Counted from the stretch's first letter, positions 36,398-45,285 are shown. The stretch is 64,000 nucleotides of DNA from an uncultured Bacilli bacterium (GCA_934096405.1 CAKOLW010000001.1:31675-95674); one strand, 5' to 3'. Notes: generated from the sequence alone by a model not told the origin. A program made the numbers and translations.

Positions 36398-36426
36398 TTG
36401 TTTAAAATAGAACTTTATTATATAAT
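36398..36426 (+). promoter_or_regulatory. Promoter of dusB
   Basis: TTGTTT (36398-36403) and TATAAT (36421-36426) are 17 bases apart, directly after the preceding terminator and 20 bases before the start. Confidence 0.6.
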
Positions 36427-36445
36427 TAACACACGGTGATTTAAA

Positions 36446-37423
36446 ATGAAATGGAAAATTGGTAATGTAGAAATTAAAAATCAAGTAGTATTTGCACCTA
36501 TGGCTAGTGTATCCAATATAAGTTATAGACAAATAATAAAAGAAATGGGAGCTGGTCTTATATATTCAGAAATGATTTCTACAATGGGTATAGTTTATAA
36601 TGGAAAAAAAACAATAGATTTAATTAACTTTAACGAAAATGAAAGACCAATAAGTATTCAAATATTTGGAAGCGACTTAAAATCATTTGTAGAAGCTGCA
36701 AAATACATAGAAGAAAACTTTCATCCAGATATAATAGATATCAATATGGGATGTCCTGTACCTAAAGTTGCTATTAAAAGTCAAGCAGGAAGCGCATTAC
36801 TAAAAGATCCTGACAAAATATATGAAATAGTAAAGGCTGTTGTTGATAATACAAACACACCAATAACAGTAAAAATCAGAAGTGGATGGGATGATAAACA
36901 TATAAATGCTGTAGAAGTTGCAAAAAAAATAGAAAGTGCTGGTGCATCAGCCATCGCAATTCATGCAAGAACTAGAAGCCAAGGATATTCAGGTAGTGCT
37001 AATTGGAACATAATTAAAGAGGTTAAACAATCTGTTAAAATACCAATAATAGGTAATGGGGATATAACAAGCCCAGAACTTGCAAAACAAATGCTAGAGG
37101 AAACTGGATGTGATGCAATTATGATAGGTCGTGCTACTTTAGGTAACCCTTGGATAATAAAAGAAATAGTTCACTATCTAGATACCAATGAACTACTTCC
37201 AAAACCAACAAACGCAGAAAAAATAGAAATGATAAAAACACACTACAATTTATTAAAAAAATATTCAAACACTACACATGCATTATTAGAAATAAGAACT
37301 CACGCACTATGGTATTTAAAAGGTATACCAAGTACAAAAGAGATAAAAACTAAAATATGTCAAGCTAAAACTGAAGAAGAATTTATGAATATCATAAAAG
37401 AATTAAATGAATTAGTAAAATAA
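36446..37423 (+). CDS. dusB: tRNA-dihydrouridine synthase
   Basis: This FMN-dependent enzyme reduces uridines in the tRNA D-loop. Its 325 residues form a TIM barrel with APMASVSNISYR, DINMGCPVPKV carrying the catalytic Cys103, VKIRSGWDD, IGNGDI and MIGRATLGNPWII. A C-terminal helical domain follows. GGTGAT precedes the ATG. It is the DusB type usual for Firmicutes. Confidence 0.95.
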   Translation: MKWKIGNVEIKNQVVFAPMASVSNISYRQIIKEMGAGLIYSEMISTMGIVYNGKKTIDLINFNENERPISIQIFGSDLKSFVEAAKYIEENFHPDIIDINMGCPVPKVAIKSQAGSALLKDPDKIYEIVKAVVDNTNTPITVKIRSGWDDKHINAVEVAKKIESAGASAIAIHARTRSQGYSGSANWNIIKEVKQSVKIPIIGNGDITSPELAKQMLEETGCDAIMIGRATLGNPWIIKEIVHYLDTNELLPKPTNAEKIEMIKTHYNLLKKYSNTTHALLEIRTHALWYLKGIPSTKEIKTKICQAKTEEEFMNIIKELNELVK

Positions 37424-37626
37424 TTTTAAAAATGATAAAAAAACTCAAATTCAAAAACACTAAAATTATCATTGCGGATTTTTGACGTTTTTGTCCTTTT
37501 TACGTAATAATCTTAACAATTATACTATTACCAGGCACATTTTCTCCAAAAAAAGTAATACTTAATTTAGGAAAACTTGAATATCAATAATACATTTAAC
37601 TATTTAGTTTTATAACACACACCCAA
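37424..37626 (+). other. Non-coding gap before the lysS leader
   Basis: I see no gene here. An inverted repeat AATGATAA (37431-37438) / TTATCATT (37466-37473) lies just after dusB but lacks a T-run on the plus strand, so it is at most a weak transcript end. The rest is AT-rich sequence without a recognisable signal. Confidence 0.5.
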
Positions 37627-37655
37627 TTGACAAAACAACATTAATATAGTAAAAT
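37627..37655 (+). promoter_or_regulatory. Promoter of the T-box-lysS transcript
   Basis: TTGACA (37627-37632) and TAAAAT (37650-37655) are 17 bases apart. Transcription would begin near 37662, just before the T-box structure. Confidence 0.75.
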
Positions 37656-37661
37656 ACCCAT

Positions 37662-37863
37662 AGAAATCAAAGAGAAGGACGAGTAATATCAATTCTTATC
37701 ATAGAGAATTAGTGGTTGGTGTAAACTAATATAAGAATAATATGAATAAAACCTTTGAGAGGCTTAAGCCCGGTTAAATACCGTTATAATGAAAGAGTCA
37801 GTTAATGATAAGAAAGGTGGTACAGTGAACGCAAAGTTTGCCCTTTTGTCATTAACTTTTTTT
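37662..37863 (+). promoter_or_regulatory. T-box riboswitch (tRNA-Lys) with terminator
   Basis: A T-box leader lies between promoter and lysS. Stem I is closed by CAAAG (37669) with CTTTG (37753) and carries the GAGTA loop-E-like element at 37680-37684 and an inner stem AATTCTTAT/ATAAGAAT. On the 3' side of the specifier loop GAATAAAACC reads as specifier AAA, a lysine codon, before ACC. The T-box core AAGGTGGTACAGTG lies at 37813-37826 and offers TGGT to the uncharged tRNA end. The terminator stem AGTTAATGA/TCATTAACT ends in seven T (37800-37863). Uncharged tRNA-Lys should favour the antiterminator and raise lysS expression. Confidence 0.85.
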
Positions 37864-37885
37864 ATTAAGAAGGAGGAATAAAATA

Positions 37886-39355
37886 ATGGAAAATTTAACA
37901 GAACAAGAAATTGTAAGGAGAGGAAAACTAGATAATATTAAAGAATATTGTAATCCGTATCCAGAAAAATATGAAAGAACACACACATTAAAAGAAGCTA
38001 AAACTTTAAATGATGGAACACAAGACATTAAAATCGCAGGAAGAATAGTATTCATGAGAAAAATGGGTAAACTAAGTTTCATTAAAATAAGAGATATTGA
38101 AGAAAGCATGCAACTTGAATTCAAAGTAGACACTTTAGGTGAAGAAAAATATGACTTCATGAAAAAATTAATTGATACAGGAGACTTTATTGGTGCTGAA
38201 GGAGAAATATTCACAACTCAAACTGGAGAAAAAACCCTAAGAGTTCATAACTTTACTTTCTTAGGTAAAGCGCTTAAACCATTACCAGAAAAATTCCATG
38301 GATTACAAGACACAGAATTAAAATATAGACAAAGATATGTTGACTTAATAACAAATGAAGAAAGTAGAAAAGTATTTCTAGGTAGAAGTAAAATGTATGC
38401 ATTCATACATAAATACCTAAATGAAAATGGATTCCTAGAAGTTGAAACACCTATAATTCAAACCGCAGTATGTGGCGCTAGTGCAAAACCTTTCTATACT
38501 CATCACAATGCATTAGATATAGATTGTAATTTAAGAATCGCTCCAGAAACTTATTTAAAACAATGCATATCAGGTGGATTTGATCGTGTGTATGAAGTAG
38601 CTAAATGCTTTAGAAACGAAGGTATGGATCCACAACACTTACAAGAATTCACACAAGTTGAATGGTATGTTGCATATTGGAATTTTGAAGATACAATTGT
38701 ATTCTACAAAAACTTTATAAAGAATATGTTACTAGAATTAGTTGGTACAACAACAATTGAATATCAAGGAAATACATTAGATTTTGGAAAAGATAAATGG
38801 CCAAGAATTAATTACATTGAAGAAATGAATAAAATACTAGGATTTGAATTTTTAGACATAGAAGATCCATTGGTATTAAAAGAAAAAATAAATGAAAAAG
38901 GTTTATTTACTTTACAAGATTTAAATGATTACAAATCAGTAAGTCAAATAATAGACTATGTATACAAAAGAAAAATTAGAGAAAATATAATGGAACCTAC
39001 TATTATATATAACTACCCTTCTATCATGATGCCACTTACAAGAAGAAACGACATTAATCCAAAAGCATCAGATATGTTCCAAGTAGTTGCCGCAGGTACT
39101 GAACTTTGTAAAGCATATTCAGAATTAGTTAATCCATTTGATCAAAGAGAAGCATTTGAAAGTCAAATGAAAGCTAAACAACAAGGTGACGACGAAACTA
39201 TGGAATTAGATGAAGGATTCTTAGGTTCTATGGAACAAGGAATGCCACCTATCTCAGGACTAGGATTTGGAATAGACAGACTAATGATGCTTATCTATAA
39301 CCAAGAATCTGTAAGAGATGTAGTATTATTTCCAATGATGAAACCAGAAAATTAG
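37886..39355 (+). CDS. lysS: Lysyl-tRNA synthetase, class II
   Basis: This cytosolic enzyme charges tRNA-Lys. The 489-residue protein has the OB-fold anticodon-binding domain (about 50-150) and a class II catalytic core with motif 2 (FRNEGMDPQHLQEFTQVEWY) and motif 3 (GLGFGIDRLMML). Length and order are normal. AGGAGG precedes the ATG. Control is by the T-box leader directly upstream. A terminator follows at once, so it is monocistronic. Confidence 0.98.
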   Translation: MENLTEQEIVRRGKLDNIKEYCNPYPEKYERTHTLKEAKTLNDGTQDIKIAGRIVFMRKMGKLSFIKIRDIEESMQLEFKVDTLGEEKYDFMKKLIDTGDFIGAEGEIFTTQTGEKTLRVHNFTFLGKALKPLPEKFHGLQDTELKYRQRYVDLITNEESRKVFLGRSKMYAFIHKYLNENGFLEVETPIIQTAVCGASAKPFYTHHNALDIDCNLRIAPETYLKQCISGGFDRVYEVAKCFRNEGMDPQHLQEFTQVEWYVAYWNFEDTIVFYKNFIKNMLLELVGTTTIEYQGNTLDFGKDKWPRINYIEEMNKILGFEFLDIEDPLVLKEKINEKGLFTLQDLNDYKSVSQIIDYVYKRKIRENIMEPTIIYNYPSIMMPLTRRNDINPKASDMFQVVAAGTELCKAYSELVNPFDQREAFESQMKAKQQGDDETMELDEGFLGSMEQGMPPISGLGFGIDRLMMLIYNQESVRDVVLFPMMKPEN

Positions 39356-39377
39356 AGTTTTTCCTCTAATTTTTTTA
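39349..39377 (+). terminator. Terminator of lysS
   Basis: AAATTAGAG (39349-39357) pairs with CTCTAATTT (39364 onward) and ends in a T-run. The TAG stop is part of the stem. A second weaker hairpin ATACCAT/ATGGTAT with TTTT follows at 39394-39416. Confidence 0.8.
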
Positions 39378-39435
39378 AATTGTTCCAAACATTATACCAT
39401 TCTATATGGTATTTTTGTGAAAATTGCATAAATTC

Positions 39436-39465
39436 TTGTAAAACTTTACATAAATATTGTATAAT
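39436..39465 (+). promoter_or_regulatory. Promoter of the YfcC-like transporter gene
   Basis: TTGTAA (39436-39441) and TATAAT (39460-39465) are 18 bases apart, 19 bases before the ATG at 39485. Confidence 0.55.
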
Positions 39466-39484
39466 TAGTCTAGGAGGTAGAAAA

Positions 39485-40912
39485 ATGAAAAAGAAGAACA
39501 CAATGTTCAAAATTATTGCAATAATGGCTTTAGTGTTCTATGTTCTAAGTTGGATAATCCCAGCATCAAGCATAAGTGGCGGAACTGTAACAAGTTTAGG
39601 ACTAAAAAGAGTTTCACTTTACAACATTGTTGAATACCCTTACCTAGCAATACAATTCTTCTTACAACCACTTCTATTCATGTTAGCAGTTGGTGGCTTA
39701 TATGGTGTATTATCAGAAACTGGTAAATATAGAAACAAATTAGAAAAAATTGCAAAATCTATGAAAGGTAAAGAAATAGTATTTTTAGTTTTAACATCAT
39801 TTATACTAGCTGCATTAAGTAGTGTATTTGGTCTAAACTTAATGTTATTCATATTTATACCAGCATTAGTAGGAATAATTTTACTAATGGGATATAACAA
39901 AATGACTGCATTCCTAACTACTTTCATTTCACCTTTAATTGGTGTAATAGGAAGTACTTATGGAGTATACATTACTGGATACATTAATCAAATCGCAGGA
40001 ACAACTTTCCAAACTGAAATAGTTTCTAAAATTGCATTATTTGTATTATCATTTGTAATTTATGCAGCATTCCTAGTAAAATATGCAACTAAAAATAAAA
40101 ATAAATCTGAAATTAGTGAAGAAGAATTAACAGCATTAATGGGCGAAAAGAAACAAAGTAAAAAAGCAAGCTGGCCAATGTTCTTAGTAATGGGATTATT
40201 ACTAGTATTAGTAATTCTTGGTTACACAGATTGGAAATCAGTATTTGACTCTTCATTCTTTGTTGATTTACATACTAAATTAACTGTAGAATTCACTATT
40301 GGAGATCATGCAATATTAGGTTACCTATTTAATGGTTTAACTAACTTAGGTAAATGGTATTATGCAGAATTCACTGCTATGATACTTATTACATCAATCA
40401 TATTAACATTTGTATATGATTTAAAAGTAGATGGTGGATTAAAAGCATTTGGTAAAGGTGTTGTAAGTATGTTAAAACCAGCAGCATTAGTAATATTTGC
40501 TTATGTAATGGTATTAGTATCAGCTTACCATCCTTATATAGTAACAGTTACTGATTGGATAGTAACACTTGTATCTAAAACAAGTGGTGTATTTGGACAA
40601 ATAGTTTATATCTTTATGATATCTATAGATACTATTCTAAGTACTGTATTCAATGTAGAAATGCTTTATGTAGTACAATCTACATTACCACTATTAAGTA
40701 GTGTATATGCAGACACTACAAACAGCCTAGCAATAATTACACAATCAATATATGGATTAACTTCTTTCGTAGCGCCTACTAGTACAATGATGTTACTAGG
40801 ATTAAGTTACTTAGGAATATCATATAAAGAATGGCTAAAAACAAGCTGGAAATTAGTATTAGAACTATTAGCTGTAATACTAATAATAATTGCTGTTGTA
40901 GTATTTATATAA
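39485..40912 (+). CDS. YfcC/ArcD-like membrane transporter
   Basis: The 475-residue protein has about eleven hydrophobic helices in two related halves. The pattern resembles the YfcC/C4-dicarboxylate-carrier branch of the ion-transporter superfamily, whose members carry amino acids, peptides or dicarboxylates. The substrate cannot be told. The frame is open back to 39380, but that extension is unlike a transporter N-terminus and crosses the promoter. ATG 39485 follows TAGGAGG. It is monocistronic, with a strong terminator. Confidence 0.75.
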   Translation: MKKKNTMFKIIAIMALVFYVLSWIIPASSISGGTVTSLGLKRVSLYNIVEYPYLAIQFFLQPLLFMLAVGGLYGVLSETGKYRNKLEKIAKSMKGKEIVFLVLTSFILAALSSVFGLNLMLFIFIPALVGIILLMGYNKMTAFLTTFISPLIGVIGSTYGVYITGYINQIAGTTFQTEIVSKIALFVLSFVIYAAFLVKYATKNKNKSEISEEELTALMGEKKQSKKASWPMFLVMGLLLVLVILGYTDWKSVFDSSFFVDLHTKLTVEFTIGDHAILGYLFNGLTNLGKWYYAEFTAMILITSIILTFVYDLKVDGGLKAFGKGVVSMLKPAALVIFAYVMVLVSAYHPYIVTVTDWIVTLVSKTSGVFGQIVYIFMISIDTILSTVFNVEMLYVVQSTLPLLSSVYADTTNSLAIITQSIYGLTSFVAPTSTMMLLGLSYLGISYKEWLKTSWKLVLELLAVILIIIAVVVFI

Positions 40913-40920
40913 AAATAATT

Positions 40921-40949
40921 AATCACTCCTAACCCGAGTGATTTTTTTT
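40921..40949 (+). terminator. Terminator of the YfcC-like gene
   Basis: AATCACTC (40921-40928) and GAGTGATT (40936-40943) form a perfect stem followed by eight T. Confidence 0.85.
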
Positions 40950-41002
40950 GCATAAAAATTTATAAAACACACCAATATAACATAGAATATATGGAGGTGT
41001 TT

Positions 41003-42949
41003 ATGATTAAATACAATGAAGAAGTAAAAAGTATACTAAAAAGAAGTGAACTAGAAGCAATTAAAAACAAAGATGAATATGTTGACTCTTCACACTTACT
41101 ACTAAGTCTAACTAGCACTAAAAATACACTTAGTGACTTACTAATAAATAACAATATAACATATGAAACAATAAAAAAAGAAATAAAAGAAGGCACATCA
41201 AATAAAGAAACTATTCTATATAGTAAAGAAATACTAAATATATTAGAAAACATAATAATTGATGAAGACATTATAATAGAAGAAATAACTTTACCACTAC
41301 TATTTAAAAGTATACTAAAAAATAAAAAATCTAAAGGATACAAAATTCTATATAAAATAAATATAAACATAGATAACATAATTAATAGCCTCAATAAAGA
41401 ACAAAAATATACTACTCCACTCATACTTAATGAACTAGGTATAAATCTTAACAATAAGGCTAAAAATAATGAATTAGACAAAGTTATTGGAAGAGATCTA
41501 GAAATAGAAAGAATAATAGAAATATTAGAAAGAAAAAACAAAAACAATCCTATATTAATTGGAGAAGCCGGAGTTGGTAAAACAGCAATTGTAGAAGAAC
41601 TTGCTAGAAGAATATCTTTAGGAGATGTACCAAATACATTAAAAAATAAAGTAATAATTAACTTAAATCTATTTAATGTAATCGCAGGCACTAAATATCG
41701 TGGAGAATTTGAAGAAAAACTATCTAAAATAATAAATGAATTAGAATCAAACCCTAACATAATACTATTTATAGATGAAATACACACTATCATGGGTGCT
41801 GGAGGAGCAGAAGGCGCAATAGATGCCTCTAACATAATGAAACCCGCCCTAGCAAGAAATAAAATTAAAGTAATAGGTGCCACCACCTTAAATGAATACA
41901 AATCATCAATTGAAAAAGATAAAGCATTAGAAAGAAGATTTCAAAAAGTATTAATAAAAGAGCCAAACTATGAAGAAACTAAAATAATACTACATAAAAT
42001 AAAAAAGAATTATGAAAACTATCACAATGTAAAAATACCAGAAAACATACTAGATCTCACAATTAAATTATCTAATAAATATATAACTGAAAGAAAAAAT
42101 CCAGATAAAAGTATAGATATACTAGATGAAATATGTGCATGTACTAAAATAAATGATAACTCAAAACTAACTAAATTAAATAAACAATTAGTCACATTAA
42201 AATCAAAAAAAATAGAATATTTATCTAAAAACAATCTTAAAATGGCAAGCATAATTAACGAAAAAATTAAGGAATGTAATAATGAACTTAGTACATTCAA
42301 TAATAAAATAACTCAAAACAAAGTAACAACATCTACTCTAAAAAAAGTACTTGAAAGTAAAACAAACACTATAATATATGAATTAGAAAAAACTAAAACC
42401 TTAGATAATCTAAAAAATAAAATAATTAATAAGTATAATAATATAAATATAAAGGATTTATTAACATATATAGAAAATCATTTAAATAAAACTACCACAA
42501 TTCCAACTTCAATAGAAGTATATAATTGTGATATTAACATAATAAAAGATATATCTAATATATTAAAAATTAACTTTTTATCTATTAATTTAAATGAATA
42601 TGAAGAACCATCAAGTATAAATAAAATATTAGGTAGTCCTCAAGGATATATAGGCTATGAAGATAAAAATACTACATTTGAAATTATTAAAACTTACCCA
42701 ATTTCAATTATATATTTAGATAACTATGAATCATGTAGTTTAAATATCAAAACACTAATAAAAAATATACTTAAAACAGGTATACTAAATTTATCTAATA
42801 ATGATACTATAAACTTTTCTAATACAATATTTATAATAACAAGTAAGCAAAAAAATAATAATTCATTAGGATTCATAAACAATAACAAAATAATAAAATC
42901 AGACTACACCTATACACTAGATTTATATAATACCCTTACAACTTGTTGA
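41003..42949 (+). CDS. ClpC-like AAA+ ATPase with degenerate second ATPase domain
   Basis: This 648-residue Clp/Hsp100-like protein is shorter than ClpC (about 810). Residues 1-140 form a divergent N-domain. The first AAA+ module is intact: Walker A GEAGVGKT near 187-194, Walker B ILFIDEIH near 255 and ALERRFQKV. A coiled-coil/UVR-like middle region follows. The second module is eroded. At the position of Walker A it reads EVYNCDINIIKDISNIL with no GxxGxGKT. Walker B is IIYLDNYES without the catalytic Glu. Yet the pore loop GSPQGYIGYEDK near 544 is kept, and the C-terminal small domain is missing. ATG 41003 follows GGAGGTG. It could be a regulatory or specialised unfoldase. Confidence 0.85.
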   Translation: MIKYNEEVKSILKRSELEAIKNKDEYVDSSHLLLSLTSTKNTLSDLLINNNITYETIKKEIKEGTSNKETILYSKEILNILENIIIDEDIIIEEITLPLLFKSILKNKKSKGYKILYKININIDNIINSLNKEQKYTTPLILNELGINLNNKAKNNELDKVIGRDLEIERIIEILERKNKNNPILIGEAGVGKTAIVEELARRISLGDVPNTLKNKVIINLNLFNVIAGTKYRGEFEEKLSKIINELESNPNIILFIDEIHTIMGAGGAEGAIDASNIMKPALARNKIKVIGATTLNEYKSSIEKDKALERRFQKVLIKEPNYEETKIILHKIKKNYENYHNVKIPENILDLTIKLSNKYITERKNPDKSIDILDEICACTKINDNSKLTKLNKQLVTLKSKKIEYLSKNNLKMASIINEKIKECNNELSTFNNKITQNKVTTSTLKKVLESKTNTIIYELEKTKTLDNLKNKIINKYNNINIKDLLTYIENHLNKTTTIPTSIEVYNCDINIIKDISNILKINFLSINLNEYEEPSSINKILGSPQGYIGYEDKNTTFEIIKTYPISIIYLDNYESCSLNIKTLIKNILKTGILNLSNNDTINFSNTIFIITSKQKNNNSLGFINNNKIIKSDYTYTLDLYNTLTTC

Positions 42950-42974
42950 ATATTCAACAAAAATATGATATAAT
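42943..42974 (+). promoter_or_regulatory. Promoter with an 18-bp palindrome over the -35
   Basis: TTGAAT (42946-42951) and TATAAT (42969-42974) are 17 bases apart before the YugP-type gene. The perfect palindrome TTGTTGAATATTCAACAA (42943-42960) covers the -35 box and the TGA stop of the ClpC-like gene. It looks like an operator, or alternatively a weak hairpin at the end of the upstream gene. Confidence 0.5.
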
Positions 42975-42991
42975 TATATTGGTGATGAAAA

Positions 42992-43657
42992 ATGGATTTA
43001 ATTTTAATAGCATTAATAGTTTTAATACCATTATTTGCTCAAATATATGTAATGAGTACATACAAAAGCACTATGAGACATTCAAACAGCAAAGGTTTAA
43101 CCGGCTATGATGTAGCAAGACAAATATTAGATGAAAACGGACTTAATGATTTAATAATAGTAGAAACAAATGGTACTTTAACAGATCATTATGATCCAAA
43201 CAGAAAAGTAATTAGATTAACTAGAGATATTTATCATGGTAATAGCATTGCCTCTCTAGCAGTAGCGGCTCATGAAACAGGACATGCTATACAAGATAAA
43301 GAAGGTTATTTCTTTTTAAGATTCAGACATTTCTTATTTCCAATAGTTAACATAATTTCAAGTTTTTCTTACTATTTAATACTATTTGGATTTATATTAG
43401 AAATTATAGATTTAGTTTGGATAGGAATATTTGCCACAGGCTTTGGTATACTATTTCAAATTGTAACTTTACCAGTTGAATTTAATGCATCAAATCGAGC
43501 TAAATCAGAAGTAAAAAGATTAAATTTAACCAATGCCAAAGATAATGAAGAAACAAGTAGAATGTTAACAGCCGCAGCATTAACTTATGTAGCAGGTGTT
43601 TTAGCAAGTGTACTTCAATTACTTAGATTAATAGGTATTGCAAGAGATAACGATTAG
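42992..43657 (+). CDS. YugP-type zinc metallopeptidase, membrane-bound
   Basis: This 221-residue membrane protein of the YugP family (zinc_peptidase_2) has an N-terminal helix, the zinc motif AAHETGHAIQ with His94, Glu95 and His98, then two or three further helices. FNASNRAK follows the helices and probably holds the remaining ligand region. Members are common in Firmicutes; the substrate is unknown. GGTGAT precedes the ATG. It may be induced through the palindromic site upstream. Confidence 0.92.
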   Translation: MDLILIALIVLIPLFAQIYVMSTYKSTMRHSNSKGLTGYDVARQILDENGLNDLIIVETNGTLTDHYDPNRKVIRLTRDIYHGNSIASLAVAAHETGHAIQDKEGYFFLRFRHFLFPIVNIISSFSYYLILFGFILEIIDLVWIGIFATGFGILFQIVTLPVEFNASNRAKSEVKRLNLTNAKDNEETSRMLTAAALTYVAGVLASVLQLLRLIGIARDND

Positions 43658-43680
43658 TTAGTCTAATCGTTTTATTTTTA
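43649..43680 (+). terminator. Terminator of the YugP-type gene
   Basis: AACGATTAG (43649-43657) pairs with CTAATCGTT (43663-43671), followed by TTATTTTTA. Confidence 0.75.
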
Positions 43681-43719
43681 TTATGAATTATAGTATAATA
43701 TTTATTAATGGAGGCTAAA

Positions 43720-44553
43720 ATGAAAAAAATTAGAAAAATTAAAAAAATTAAGTGGAACAACATAATAGTTTTTATACTACTCATCATATTATGTACTGTA
43801 TTCATAATATCAATTAAAAATATTATTAAATGGAATAATGACAATAAAAAACTTAACAAGCAAATTGATAATATAGAAAAGTCTACTATAGTAAATGATG
43901 TAGAAGATAACAATAACACGGAAATTATAAATCAAAATGAAGATATACCTTCATCAAATCCATATTGGGACTATATAAAAATGAATCTTATAGATGTAGA
44001 CTTCACCGATTTAAAAGAACAAAATTCAGACGTTATAGGTTGGATTCAAGTAAATGGTACAAATATAAACTATCCATTTGTACAAACTAACAATAATAGT
44101 TACTATCTTACACATGCCTTTGATAAAAGTTATAATGACGCAGGATGGGTATTTTTAGATTTTAGAAATACAAATACACAAAATAAAAACACAATAATTT
44201 ATGCACATAGTCGTTTAGATAAAACAATGTTTGGTACATTAAGAAAAATAATGACAAATGGATGGCTAAATAATACGAATAATTATATTATAAAAATATC
44301 AACTGAAAAAGAAAACACTTTATGGCAAGTGTTTAGTACATACGTGATTCCTAATACAAATGATTATATACAAACTGATTTTGATTCAGATGAAGAATTT
44401 ATAAATTTCTTAAATATGATTAAAAACAGAAGTCAACATAATTTCAATACTAAAATAAATAGTAATGATAATATACTTACTCTATCAACTTGTTATAATG
44501 ATAATGAAAAAACAGTAGTACATGCAAAATTAATAAAACGAGAGATCAAATAA
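43720..44553 (+). CDS. srtB: Class B-like sortase
   Basis: The 277-residue membrane-anchored transpeptidase has a transmembrane segment (about 15-35), a charged linker and a sortase domain. Typical class B features are DVIGWIQVNGTNINYPFVQ, AGWVFLDFRN, the catalytic His163 in IYAHS and Cys258 in LTLSTC. The segment after the Cys reads YNDNEKTVVHAKL. Where sortases normally have the catalytic Arg, this protein shows Lys. ATG 43720 is preferred over 43708 because GGAGG lies between them. TATAAT at 43694-43699 may be its -10 box. No gene for an obvious NPQTN-type substrate is adjacent. Confidence 0.9.
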   Translation: MKKIRKIKKIKWNNIIVFILLIILCTVFIISIKNIIKWNNDNKKLNKQIDNIEKSTIVNDVEDNNNTEIINQNEDIPSSNPYWDYIKMNLIDVDFTDLKEQNSDVIGWIQVNGTNINYPFVQTNNNSYYLTHAFDKSYNDAGWVFLDFRNTNTQNKNTIIYAHSRLDKTMFGTLRKIMTNGWLNNTNNYIIKISTEKENTLWQVFSTYVIPNTNDYIQTDFDSDEEFINFLNMIKNRSQHNFNTKINSNDNILTLSTCYNDNEKTVVHAKLIKREIK

Positions 44554-44563
44554 TCTCTCGTTT
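44536..44563. terminator. Bidirectional terminator between the sortase gene and rpsR
   Basis: ACGAGAGAT (44538-44546) and ATCTCTCGT (44553-44561) form a perfect 9-bp stem. On the minus strand TTTTATTAATTTT follows; on the plus strand TTTAACTT. Confidence 0.75.
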
Positions 44564-44566
44564 AAC

Positions 44567-44782
44567 TTATTTTACAAATGGAATAAGTCCCATAAATCTA
44601 GCTCTTTTAACTTCTCTAGCAATATGTCTTTGATGTAATGCACAAGCTCCAGTCATTCTTCTAGGTAAAATTTTACCTTTTTCATTGATATATTTAGCTA
44701 TGATTGGTACATCTTTATAATCAACACTTTTACCAGCACACATTTGACATATTTTCTTTTTTCTAGGATAAAATTCTTTCAT
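44567..44782 (-). CDS. rpsR: 30S ribosomal protein S18
   Basis: This small ribosomal protein of 71 residues, partner of S6, has CQMCAGKSVDYKDV and the conserved core LPRRMTGACALHQRHIAREVKRARFMGLIPF. AAAGGAGG precedes the ATG. It is the last gene of the classical rpsF-ssb-rpsR operon. Cysteines at the N-terminus may bind zinc. Confidence 0.98.
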   Translation of the reverse strand: MKEFYPRKKKICQMCAGKSVDYKDVPIIAKYINEKGKILPRRMTGACALHQRHIAREVKRARFMGLIPFVK

Positions 44783-44799
44783 TAATAACCTCCTTTTAA

Positions 44800-45285
44800 T
44801 TAGAATGGTAAATCATCATCGCTTAAAGCTACTTCATTACCAAAATTTTTAAATGGATCTTCACCTGAAATATCTACACCATTGTCTTTACTTGGTTCAT
44901 CTACATAAAATGAACTTGTAGTATCAACATAAGCATTAACTGGTGCACTAGCAGTTCCATTACCACTATTTTTAGAACTTAAAAATTCAAAATTGTCAGC
45001 AACAACTTCAGTAACATATCTTTTAGTTCCATCTTGTGCATCATAACTTCTAGTTTGAATTCTTCCTTCAACTCCTAGTTGTTGTCCCTTAGTAACATAC
45101 TTTCCAATAGTTTCTGCTTGTTTACCAAACACAACAACATTTATAAAGTCAGCATCAACATTTCCTTCTTTATTTCTAAAGTTTCTATTAACTGCTAAAC
45201 TAAATGAAGCAATTTGCATACCAGATGTAGAAGTTCTCATTTCTGGATCCCTTGTTAACCTACCTACTAGCATTACTTTATTCAT
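44800..45285 (-). CDS. ssb: Single-stranded DNA-binding protein
   Basis: This replication and repair protein of 161 residues binds single-stranded DNA as a tetramer. The OB fold covers about residues 1-105 (MNKVMLVGRLTRDPEMR ... DFINVVVFGKQAE). A flexible Ser/Asp-rich linker leads to the acidic tip DDDLPF, which recruits partner proteins. GGAGG precedes the ATG. It lies between rpsF and rpsR as in Bacillus. Confidence 0.98.
   Translation of the reverse strand: MNKVMLVGRLTRDPEMRTSTSGMQIASFSLAVNRNFRNKEGNVDADFINVVVFGKQAETIGKYVTKGQQLGVEGRIQTRSYDAQDGTKRYVTEVVADNFEFLSSKNSGNGTASAPVNAYVDTTSSFYVDEPSKDNGVDISGEDPFKNFGNEVALSDDDLPF

Noticed and set aside
37431..37473. Terminator after dusB
   Set aside because: The inverted repeat is present, but no T-run follows on the plus strand and the loop is long.
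39380..39484. Long N-terminal extension of the YfcC-like transporter
   Set aside because: The stretch crosses a promoter and the lysS terminators, lacks a ribosome site and is Cys/His-rich unlike the rest.
40960..41901. Long minus-strand open frame opposite the ClpC-like gene
   Set aside because: It lies wholly antisense to the conserved first ATPase domain, has no ribosome site, and its Ser/Ile/Leu-rich product is a codon shadow.
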